This document shows, piece by piece, positions 1 through 5,339 of a stretch of DNA of 5,339 nt. The translations under genes and the position numbers were made by a program. This DNA is from Acidobacteriota bacterium (lineage in GTDB: Bacteria > Acidobacteriota > Thermoanaerobaculia > Multivoradales > JAHEKO01). The notes below the pieces were generated by a model. That model had not been told where the DNA came from. It saw only the letters and a list, made by a program, of their open reading frames with translations, and did no database searches. Position 1 is the first letter of the stretch, and each line of letters starts with the position of its first letter. The stretch covers positions 1 to 5,339 of the forward strand of contig JAHEKO010000295.1 of NCBI GenBank assembly GCA_024638355.1, given 5' to 3'.

Positions 1-1160
1 ACGCCTCGTACGACGCCGGAGCGACCTGGACGCGGCACCACCTCGGCAACCTGCCGACCGTCTCGGTTCACGACATCCTGATCCACCCCCGCGACAACGA
101 CCTCATCCTCGGCACCCACGGACGCGCCATCTGGGTCTTCGACGACGCGGCTCCCCTGCAGCGCTGGAGCGCCGAGATCGCCGCCCAACCGGCGCACCTG
201 TTCGAGGTGCGGCCGGCGCTCCGCTTCCCGACCCGCTTCACGCGCTACGGTCTCGGCGACAAGCGCCACCGGGCGCCCAACCCGGAGCCCGGCGCGCTCA
301 TCACCTACTACCTGAGGGAAAAGCTCGACGAACCGACGGCATCGGACGAGACGTCCGGCGACGAGAGCGCCGGCGAGGCCGAAGCGCCGGACAAGACGGT
401 GAGCCGCATCGAGCTCGAGATTCGCGACGCCTCGGGCGAGGTGATCCGCACGCTCGACGCCGACAAGCTGCCCAAGGAGGCCGGGCTCAACCGAACCCAC
501 TGGGATCTGACGCTCGACCCGGCGCGACGCCGCCGTCCGCCCGATCCCGCCTTCGTCGAGTTTTTCGGCGGCCCGCGCGGACCGAGTGCCCTGCCGGGCG
601 ATTACACCGCCCGGCTGACGGTCGACGGCGAGAGCTACGAGACGCCGATCGAAGTCCGGGTCGACCCGCTGGTCGGCGCCTCGACCGCGGCGCTCGAGGC
701 CCAGTTCGAGGCCGCCGTCGAGCTGACCGAGATGGAGTCGAGGCTCGCCGACCGGCTCCGCGGCCTCGACGCCGTCGCCGCCCAGCTCGCGGCGCGTCGA
801 GCGACGATCGAGGCCATGGAGACCGAGCTGCCGGCGGAGCTCGAGGAGGCCTGGAAGGCGCACGACGAGGCGGCGAAGGAGCTGCTCGCCGGGCTCGCGC
901 GGGCCGAGAGCAAGCCGTTCTGGAGCCAGGGGCCGCGGATCAGCGAGCGGATCTCCGACCTGCGGCGCAACGTCGACGGCCAGTTCTCGGCTCCGACCGC
1001 GGCGCAGCTCGAGCTGCTGGCCGAGCTGCGTGAGGAGTACGACGAGAGGGTCGCCGAGATCGCGACCTTCCTGAACGAGACGGTGCCGGCACTCAACGAT
1101 CGGCTCGAGGCCGAGGGCGTGCCACCGGTCGCCCTGCCGGCGCTCGAGAATGGAGACTAG
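1..1160 (+). CDS. C-terminal part of a VPS10/sortilin-like BNR-repeat (beta-propeller) exported protein, 5' end outside window
   Basis: The reading frame is open from position 3 (bases 1-2 finish an earlier codon), so the gene begins upstream; 385 residues are visible before the TAG at 1158-1160. Residues 1-55 are the last propeller blade. They include an Asp-rich turn after an 'IHPRDNDLILGTHGR' stretch, followed by 'IWVFDD' and 'PLQ', the signature that closes the propeller in the large bacterial family annotated as glycosyl hydrolase, sortilin or WD40/YVTN/BNR-like protein. Residues about 133-222 look like a FlgD-type Ig-like domain ('RDASGEVIRTLDA', 'EAGLNRTHWDL', 'LPGDYTARLTVDG'). Residues about 225-375 are a charged, mostly helical tail with coiled-coil character. 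An acidic Ser/Glu/Asp-rich linker lies at about 109-132. A GTG at 207 could be read as a start but lies inside the continuous domain, so I reject it. The substrate is unknown; the family is usually exported, but no signal peptide is visible here. The next gene follows after 5 bases. Confidence 0.88.
   Translation, partial: ASYDAGATWTRHHLGNLPTVSVHDILIHPRDNDLILGTHGRAIWVFDDAAPLQRWSAEIAAQPAHLFEVRPALRFPTRFTRYGLGDKRHRAPNPEPGALITYYLREKLDEPTASDETSGDESAGEAEAPDKTVSRIELEIRDASGEVIRTLDADKLPKEAGLNRTHWDLTLDPARRRRPPDPAFVEFFGGPRGPSALPGDYTARLTVDGESYETPIEVRVDPLVGASTAALEAQFEAAVELTEMESRLADRLRGLDAVAAQLAARRATIEAMETELPAELEEAWKAHDEAAKELLAGLARAESKPFWSQGPRISERISDLRRNVDGQFSAPTAAQLELLAELREEYDERVAEIATFLNETVPALNDRLEAEGVPPVALPALENGD
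1152..1155 (+). promoter_or_regulatory. Ribosome binding site for the PPC/DUF296 gene, inside the end of the upstream gene
   Basis: GGAG ends 10 bases before the ATG at 1166 and lies within the last codons of the upstream gene, just before its TAG. This supports the 1166 start over later codons and suggests translational coupling, since ribosomes ending at 1160 would be next to the start. Confidence 0.55.
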
Positions 1161-1165
1161 AGCAG

Positions 1166-1618
1166 ATGAACTACCAACAGATGGACGGCGGATTCCTGGT
1201 GCGGCTGTCGCGCGGCGAAGAGATCCGCGGCGGCCTCTCCGAGCTGATGGAGAGGGAGAAGATCGGCTGCGGCTTCGTCGCCGGGCTGGGCGCGGTCACC
1301 GACCCGCACATGGGCTACTACCAGCTCGGCGAGAAGCGCTATGTCGAGCGCCGCTTCGAGGGCGAGTACGAGCTCGTGGGGATGACCGGCAGCCTCTCGT
1401 GGTACGACGGCGAGCCCTTCCCTCACGTCCACACCATGCTCACCGGATCCGACTTCCACCCTTTCGGCGGCCACTGCTTCGCGGCCACGACCTCCGCGAC
1501 GGTCGAAATGTGGGTGCGGGCCGATAGCGAGCGCGTCACCCGGGCCATCGACGAGGGGATCGGGCTGCACCTGATGGAGCTGCCGAACAGCTGCCCCATC
1601 GGACCGCGCGGCGGCTAG
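1166..1618 (+). CDS. PPC (DUF296) domain protein
   Basis: This 150-residue protein is essentially one PPC domain (plants and prokaryotes conserved, DUF296), the usual length for the bacterial single-domain form. The family pattern is visible throughout: 'LVRLSRGEEI' at 11-20, 'GCGFVAGLGAVTDPHMGYY' at 34-52, a 'FEGEYELVGMTGSLSWYDG' block at 64-82, 'PFPHVHTMLTGSDF' at 84-97 and 'GGHCF' at 101-105. His87, His89 and His103 are the conserved histidines. In related bacterial and archaeal structures these sit in a pocket between subunits of a trimer and may hold a metal; that is family knowledge and not shown here. There is no AT-hook, signal peptide or membrane segment, so a cytoplasmic protein is expected. 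Annotations often say 'DNA-binding protein' by analogy with plant AHL proteins, but without an AT-hook I would not assign DNA binding. It starts 5 bases after the upstream stop, so the two genes probably share a transcript. Confidence 0.92.
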   Translation: MNYQQMDGGFLVRLSRGEEIRGGLSELMEREKIGCGFVAGLGAVTDPHMGYYQLGEKRYVERRFEGEYELVGMTGSLSWYDGEPFPHVHTMLTGSDFHPFGGHCFAATTSATVEMWVRADSERVTRAIDEGIGLHLMELPNSCPIGPRGG

Positions 1619-1625
1619 CCCGCAA

Positions 1626-1635
1626 GCCTTCGGGC
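1626..1635. terminator. Small UUCG-capped hairpin in the convergent gap (weak terminator candidate)
   Basis: GCC-TTCG-GGC forms a 3-bp stem capped by the stable UUCG tetraloop, just after the PPC stop codon and before the convergent VWA stop. Pairing can continue with CC at 1620-1621 and GG at 1636-1637 if four bases bulge out. There is no T-tract on either side, so intrinsic termination is doubtful. It is listed because it is the clearest structure in the 43-base gap between two convergent genes. Confidence 0.25.
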
Positions 1636-1661
1636 GGCTCGGCCCAGGTGAGCGGCGCGAC

Positions 1662-4106
1662 CTAGTTGGCGCGCACGCTTCGTCCCAGAACCGTGCGCAC
1701 CGACAGCTTGGGATCGCTGACCTCGACCCGGATCTCGCCGAGGTCGGCGGCGGTCAGGGGTCGCGACATGGCGTAGGCCAGCAGGTACTGGTTGGAGAGA
1801 TCGGCCACGATCGCGGTGTAGATCCGCCGCAGCTCGGCCTTGGAGCCGAAGAAGAAGGCGCGCCCGCCGGTCTGCCGCGCCAGGCGCTCGGCGATCATCC
1901 GGTCGATGGAGTCGAGAATGCTCTCCGGATTCTCGACCACGACGACGTAGATCGGCACGCCGAGCCGCCGCGCCTCGCGGATGCAGCGCTCCGGCCGGAA
2001 CCGGCTGCCGTAGTCCTCGCCGTCCGACAGCACCACCAGTGCCTTGCGGCCGCCCTGGCCCTCGAACTGGGTCAGCGAGAACAGGATGGCGTCGTACAGG
2101 GCCGTGGTGCCGCCGAAGTCGAGCGCGCCCATCCGCCCGACGAGCAGCTCCTGGCGGCGGGTCGGGCCCTGGGTCACGCGCGGCCGCTCGTCGAAGTCGG
2201 TCAGGAAGGCGCGGTCGTGCTCGCCGAGGGCGCTCTCGAAGAAGGCGGCCGCCGCGTCACGCAGCTCGTCCTGCCAACCCTTCATGCTCTCGGAGGTGTC
2301 GACCGCGAGCCCCAGGGTCAGCGGTACGTCGTCGGCGCGCGCGAAGGCCTCGATCGGCCGCGTGCGGCCACCGTGAAAGAGGGTGAAGTCCTCGCGGCTC
2401 AGGTGCTCGAGCGAGCTCTCGGCGCGGTCGCTCACCATCGCGTAGAGCTCGACGAGGTTGACGTCGAGCCGGTCCGAGATGCCCGGCTCCACCACCAGGC
2501 GGGCGCTCTCGAGACGGGCGCCGTCGTCCAGATGCGCCACGACCCGGTAGTGATCGGTCGGACCGGGCGGCTCGGTGTCGACTCGCGCGCGGATCTCCGG
2601 GGAAGGCGGCGACGCGAAGCTGCTGCGCAGCTCGTCATTCCAGAAGACCTCGACCCGCTCGAGCCGGCGGTCGGCCGGCGTCGAGATCGCCGCCCGCAGC
2701 TCCACCTCGCCGTGACCGGCGTCGCCGACGACTTCGACGATGTCTACCCGGAAGGGCCGTTCCTCCTGGTTCAGCCGCAGCGTGTCCTCTCCCAGCTCGA
2801 GCGCCGCCGGCGAGAACGCCGCCGCGCGCACCGTATGCAACTGGGGCGCGGCGCCCAGATCGATCCGCGCCTGAAAGGGCGGGTGGTGCACCACGTCGAC
2901 CAGAAAGCCGTCCAGAAAGAAGGCCACGTAGCCGACCTCGTGCTCACCGGTGACGGCGGTCACGCGGGTCGGGCCGACGTGGGGCCCGGAGCCGGGCAAG
3001 AGCAGCCGCACCGCCGAGGGGGCCTCCGCCGCCACCGCAGAAGGGGTCGCCTCCGCCGCGCGCGGCGCCGATTGGCGTCCCGCCCAGCGCGGCGCGACGA
3101 TCGGTCGCGCCCGGTAGCTGACCTCGAGCGCGGCGAACTCTCCCGGCGTTTGAGCCGTCCGGTAGTCGACGCGCACCCGGCCGCCCAGCCCCGCCAGCGC
3201 CTCGCGCAGCAGCCGGCCGCGGCGCACCAGCACGCCGCCGGTCTCCTCGGTCAGCAAGCGGAGCGGTCGCCGGGGATCGACGAATTCGCTTCCCTGCTCG
3301 CCCAGGGCGAGGCCGACGGCGGTCCAGCCGGCGACCGCTGCGCGCCGGCAGAGATCGGCGTGGGCCTCGTCGACGTCGGTGTCCAGCCCCTCGAGGCCTT
3401 CGGTGCGCCCGAGATAGAAGCGCTTGAAGTCGAGGTCGAAGCCGTCCTGGACCAGGATCAGGAGCTTGGCGCCGCCGCCCGGACGGCCTTCCAGGGCGCC
3501 GAGCAGCGCCCGGCGCTGGCGGTCGATCAACCCGCGCTCGCGCTCCATCTCCCGCCGCCGTCGCGCCTCGTCCAGCTCGGAGCCGCGCACCGCGTCGACG
3601 AACCGAAGCCGCCGCCAGAGGAGCTCGCCCGCCAGGGTCGTGCGGTCGCCGAGCAGCGCGAGGCTCTCACGAATCTCGTGCGCATATCCGACGGCCGTTG
3701 CGAGCTCGCGCGGCTCGGGATCGGCGACCACCAGGGTCACCGGGCCGAGCGCCACCAGCCGCTCGGCGCTGTCGCTCAGACGCCGGATCGCGGCTTCGAG
3801 ACCCGCCGGGCTCAACAGCGGCGTATCGAAATAGACCAGAACCTGCCACGGCTCGCCTTCCGGCGCCGGCGCCAGCCGCTCCACCGCCACCACCTCAGCG
3901 GGCCGGCCGTCGACCCGCAGCTCGAGATCGGCGGCTCGGGGAGCGGCGACGCCCGCGAGGTCGACGACGGCGGAGAGCGTCGGAGCCGCGCCGAAGGCCG
4001 GCGGCCCGGCGAGACACGCGCCGCACACGAGGCCGGCAGCCAGCCGGAGCCCCGAAGCCCTGAACCGGAGAGACTTCCGCGGACGCAGCATCCTTCGCGG
4101 GTCCAA
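1662..4106 (-). CDS. Exported VWFA-related protein with two VWA modules, first one degenerate (TIGR03436-like)
   Basis: 814 residues. The N-terminus has basic residues, a hydrophobic stretch at 20-38 and a likely signal peptidase I site after 'AFGA' near residue 40, so the protein is exported. Module B (about 548-811) matches the acidobacterial VWFA-related family: 'REDFTLFHGGRTRPIEAF' (571-588), then 'LGLAVDTSESM' with D603, S605 and S607, 'FGGTTALYDAI' (664-674) and 'VVLSDGEDYGS' with D695. This is a complete MIDAS metal site. Module A (about 44-345) repeats the layout ('LRVDGRPAEVVAVE', 'VLVYFDTPLLSP', 'LLILVQDGFD', 'VDYRTAQTPGEFAALEVSYR') but lacks the DxSxS pattern. Two Ig-like stretches lie between them (about 366-455 and 460-540), and a charged helix lies at 176-203. 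The start is TTG at 4104-4106, chosen because GAGGG lies 7 bases upstream. An ATG at 4089-4091 (residue 6) is the alternative but has no well-spaced ribosome site and would still leave a signal peptide. The ligand is unknown; cell-surface or periplasmic binding or assembly is an inference from the fold. The gene runs convergently to the PPC gene and divergently from the serine hydrolase. Confidence 0.9.
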   Translation of the reverse strand: MDPRRMLRPRKSLRFRASGLRLAAGLVCGACLAGPPAFGAAPTLSAVVDLAGVAAPRAADLELRVDGRPAEVVAVERLAPAPEGEPWQVLVYFDTPLLSPAGLEAAIRRLSDSAERLVALGPVTLVVADPEPRELATAVGYAHEIRESLALLGDRTTLAGELLWRRLRFVDAVRGSELDEARRRREMERERGLIDRQRRALLGALEGRPGGGAKLLILVQDGFDLDFKRFYLGRTEGLEGLDTDVDEAHADLCRRAAVAGWTAVGLALGEQGSEFVDPRRPLRLLTEETGGVLVRRGRLLREALAGLGGRVRVDYRTAQTPGEFAALEVSYRARPIVAPRWAGRQSAPRAAEATPSAVAAEAPSAVRLLLPGSGPHVGPTRVTAVTGEHEVGYVAFFLDGFLVDVVHHPPFQARIDLGAAPQLHTVRAAAFSPAALELGEDTLRLNQEERPFRVDIVEVVGDAGHGEVELRAAISTPADRRLERVEVFWNDELRSSFASPPSPEIRARVDTEPPGPTDHYRVVAHLDDGARLESARLVVEPGISDRLDVNLVELYAMVSDRAESSLEHLSREDFTLFHGGRTRPIEAFARADDVPLTLGLAVDTSESMKGWQDELRDAAAAFFESALGEHDRAFLTDFDERPRVTQGPTRRQELLVGRMGALDFGGTTALYDAILFSLTQFEGQGGRKALVVLSDGEDYGSRFRPERCIREARRLGVPIYVVVVENPESILDSIDRMIAERLARQTGGRAFFFGSKAELRRIYTAIVADLSNQYLLAYAMSRPLTAADLGEIRVEVSDPKLSVRTVLGRSVRAN

Positions 4107-4108
4107 GA

Positions 4109-4132
4109 CGCCGCCCTCGCTCGCAAGCGGCG
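4109..4132 (-). promoter_or_regulatory. Hairpin presenting the ribosome site of the VWA gene (SD GAGGG, TTG start)
   Basis: In the VWA mRNA, CGCCGC (4132-4127) can pair with GCGGCG (4114-4109), giving a perfect 6-bp GC stem around a 12-base loop. The Shine-Dalgarno sequence GAGGG (4118-4114) lies in the loop and the first base of the 3' arm, and the TTG start follows 2 bases after the stem. The SD to start spacing is 7 bases. This supports TTG as the start and could affect initiation, but GC-rich DNA forms such stems easily by chance. Confidence 0.4.
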
Positions 4133-4139
4133 ATCTCGA

Positions 4140-4157
4140 CTTGAACGAACTCTTGAA
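4140..4157. repeat. Short direct repeat CTTGAA x2
   Basis: CTTGAA occurs at 4140-4145 and again at 4152-4157, a 12-base period, in the AT-richer half of the divergent region. It could be a paired -35-like element or an operator half-site pair. The copies are only six bases long, so chance is a real alternative. Confidence 0.3.
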
Positions 4158-4177
4158 TGCTACCAGAGGGAACTCGG

Positions 4178-4199
4178 TCTACAGTTGGCGGTTCTACAG
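4178..4199. repeat. Short direct repeat TCTACAG x2
   Basis: TCTACAG occurs at 4178-4184 and 4193-4199, a 15-base period. Both copies are preceded by GGT or GGT plus T. The second copy ends just upstream of the hydrolase ribosome site. It could be a tandem operator for a regulator of either divergent gene. No known regulator motif is recognised. Confidence 0.35.
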
Positions 4200-4202
4200 A
4201 TC

Positions 4203-4208
4203 GGGAGG
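4203..4208 (+). promoter_or_regulatory. Ribosome binding site for the serine hydrolase gene
   Basis: GGGAGG is a strong Shine-Dalgarno match 10 bases before the ATG at 4219. With the lipoprotein signal that begins there, it fixes the start of the hydrolase. Confidence 0.7.
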
Positions 4209-4218
4209 ACCTACGCTC

Positions 4219-5339
4219 ATGAGTTTTCGACGTCCACGGCCGCTAGTCTTCGTTCCGGCTCTCGCTCTCGCTGCCTGCCTCGCCGCCGGCGCCGCCCCGG
4301 CGCCCGACCTCGACCAGCGGCGGGAGCGAGTGGCCCTCGGCTTCGTCGAGCGCATCGCCGCGGGCGACGTCGACGCGACGCTCGCGTACATCCTGGAGCA
4401 CTTCGCCCCGAGCCTGCTCGAGCGGCGCACGACCGAGGACTGGAGAGAGCTCGCGCACCGGCTCGGTCGGCATGCCGGGCTCGAGGTCGCCGGGATCTCG
4501 ATCGACGAGCCCGGGCGTCTGGAGGTGGCGGTCGAGAGCCCCGACGGTATGGAGCTCCGCTTCGGCTTCGAGTTCGAGCCCGACGAGCCGGAGAAGATCG
4601 CCGGCTTCTCGCTCGAGGCCGGCGGCGGCCATGGGCGGGGACCCGCCCTCCCTCCCTTCCAGCCGCCCCCCGGCGCGGATCGCGCTCAGCTGACCGCGGC
4701 GCTCGACGCCTATCTCGGACGGCTCGGAAGCGAGGAGCTCTTTTCCGGCGCGGTGCTGATCGCGGTCGACGGCGAGGCGATCTACCGGGGCGCCCGGGGT
4801 CTCGCCAGCCGCGAATGGGGCGCGGCGAACAAGATCGACACCCGCTTCGATCTGGGCTCGATCAACAAGTCGTTCACGCGCATCGCCATCGCCCAGCTGG
4901 TGCTCGCCGGCAAGGTTCGCCTCGACGACCGCATCGCCGACCACCTGCCCGACTATCCCAATGCCGAGGCCCGGTCGAAGGTGACCGTCCGGCATCTGCT
5001 GGACCACAGCTCCGGCATCGCCGACATCTTCAACGAGCGCTTCTTCGACGCCGCCAAACGGCTCTTCCGCGAGCCCGAAGACTTCTTCCCCGTGTTCGCC
5101 GACCAACCCCTGGCCTTCGAGCCGGGCACGAACAGCGCCTACTCGAACGGTGGCTTCGTGGTGCTGGGCGCGATCATCGCGGCGGCGTCGGGCCAGCCCT
5201 ACGCCGACTACGTGGAGGAGAGGATCTTCGCCGCCTCCGGCATGACCGCGAGCGGCTTCTTCGCGCGCGACGAGCCGGTGCCCAACGTCGCCATCGGCTA
5301 TACGCGCATGGGGCCCGAGGGACCCACCGAGGAGCTGCG
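4219..5339 (+). CDS. Lipoprotein serine hydrolase, beta-lactamase/CubicO family, 3' end outside window
   Basis: 373 complete codons are visible and the gene runs off the window. Residues 1-20 form a lipoprotein signal: 'FRRPRP' then a hydrophobic stretch ending in the lipobox L17-A18-A19-C20, so membrane anchoring through Cys20 is expected. Residues about 35-133 are a separate small alpha/beta domain ('ALGFVERIAAGDVDATL', 'FEFEPDEPEKIAGFSLE') that resembles the NTF2-like N-terminal domains found on some of these hydrolases. A Pro/Gly-rich linker (about 135-152) leads into the beta-lactamase fold from about 157. The catalytic S-x-x-K is S214-I-N-K217 in 'FDLGSINKSFT', and the Y-x-N motif is Y308-S-N310, followed by 'GGFVVLGAIIAAASGQPY'. 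The 'VRHLLDHSSGI' block (257-267) is also typical. The third motif (HxG or KTG) would lie beyond the window. The family includes esterases, D-amino-acid peptidases and penicillin-binding-like enzymes, and the substrate cannot be told here; resistance to beta-lactams should not be assumed. It is transcribed divergently from the VWA gene. Confidence 0.92.
   Translation, partial: MSFRRPRPLVFVPALALAACLAAGAAPAPDLDQRRERVALGFVERIAAGDVDATLAYILEHFAPSLLERRTTEDWRELAHRLGRHAGLEVAGISIDEPGRLEVAVESPDGMELRFGFEFEPDEPEKIAGFSLEAGGGHGRGPALPPFQPPPGADRAQLTAALDAYLGRLGSEELFSGAVLIAVDGEAIYRGARGLASREWGAANKIDTRFDLGSINKSFTRIAIAQLVLAGKVRLDDRIADHLPDYPNAEARSKVTVRHLLDHSSGIADIFNERFFDAAKRLFREPEDFFPVFADQPLAFEPGTNSAYSNGGFVVLGAIIAAASGQPYADYVEERIFAASGMTASGFFARDEPVPNVAIGYTRMGPEGPTEEL

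Larger units (their letters stand above)
4107..4218. promoter_or_regulatory. Divergent intergenic region between the VWA gene and the serine hydrolase gene
   Basis: These 112 bases separate two start codons and must hold the 5' signals of both genes unless either is transcribed from further away. The part at about 4140-4200 is clearly less GC-rich than the rest of the window. On the plus strand TTGAAC (4141) and TTGAAT (4153) resemble -35 boxes, and TCTACA (4178) is a poor -10 with a 19-base spacer. On the minus strand TAGCAT (4162 down to 4157) is a passable -10 without a good -35. No assignment is firm; vegetative promoters in such GC-rich phyla often match the E. coli consensus poorly. Confidence 0.45.

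Noticed and set aside
635..1096. Minus-strand open frame opposite the BNR protein tail
   Set aside because: Ser/Ala/Arg-rich shadow of a GC-rich helical coding region, with no recognisable fold or motif.
1150..1527. Alternative plus-strand frame starting at 1150 and overlapping the PPC gene
   Set aside because: Arg-rich out-of-frame translation; the frame starting at 1166 matches the PPC family along its whole length.
1655..1674. Dyad GCGCG ... CGCGC around the VWA stop codon as a terminator
   Set aside because: Only a 5-bp stem with a 10-base loop, no T-tract on either strand, and partly within coding sequence; expected by chance at this base composition.
2039..2386. Overlapping plus-strand open frames opposite the VWA domain
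   Set aside because: Arg/Ser/Pro-rich translations that arise from the antisense of a conserved VWA coding region; the minus strand has the intact MIDAS motifs.
4014..4022. Lipobox reading around the Cys at residue 31 of the VWA protein
   Set aside because: The residues before it are Cys-Gly-Ala rather than a Leu-x-[Ala/Gly] pattern, and a normal signal peptidase I site (AFGA) follows nearby, so a lipoprotein is less likely than a Sec-cleaved protein.
4243..5106. Long open frame on the minus strand (287 codons) opposite the serine hydrolase
   Set aside because: Its product is low-complexity in the way antisense frames of GC-rich genes are and shows no domain. The plus strand frame has clear catalytic motifs, a lipobox and a ribosome site.
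4219..5339. Calling the hydrolase a beta-lactam resistance enzyme
   Set aside because: SxxK and YxN are shared by esterases and peptidases of the whole family; the sequence resembles the broad CubicO-type group and the third motif is not in the window.

Overview
The window is very GC-rich bacterial DNA whose coding regions end almost every codon in G or C. It holds four protein genes, two of them cut by the window edges, and no RNA gene, mobile element or CRISPR array that I can support. The gene types fit a soil or sediment Acidobacteriota member (Thermoanaerobaculia/Holophagae-like): a sortilin/BNR-repeat exported protein, a stand-alone PPC (DUF296) protein, an exported protein of the VWFA-related family that is abundant in Acidobacteria, and a lipoprotein serine hydrolase of the beta-lactamase fold. 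This placement is inferred from family content, not from a marker gene. Myxococcota or another high-GC phylum remains possible.

Layout: positions 1-1160 (+) are the C-terminal part of a VPS10/BNR-type beta-propeller protein. Five bases later comes a small PPC/DUF296 gene (1166-1618, +), probably in the same transcript. A 43-base gap separates its stop from the stop of a convergent 814-residue exported VWA protein (4106 down to 1662, -). A 112-base, comparatively AT-rich divergent region (4107-4218) then leads to a lipoprotein serine hydrolase (4219 to the window end, +), which carries the SxxK and YxN motifs and has its C-terminus beyond the window.

Three of the four products appear to be, or probably are, exported: the VWA protein by a Sec signal peptide, the hydrolase as a lipoprotein, and the BNR protein by family (its N-terminus is not visible). 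The PPC protein appears cytoplasmic. Nothing in the sequence ties them into one pathway. The divergent pair could share a regulatory region.

I do not see a convincing new defence, secretion or biosynthetic system. The points most worth a second look are the tandem VWA modules in the large protein, where the first has lost its metal site; the hairpin that presents the ribosome site of its TTG start; and the paired short repeats in the divergent promoter region.
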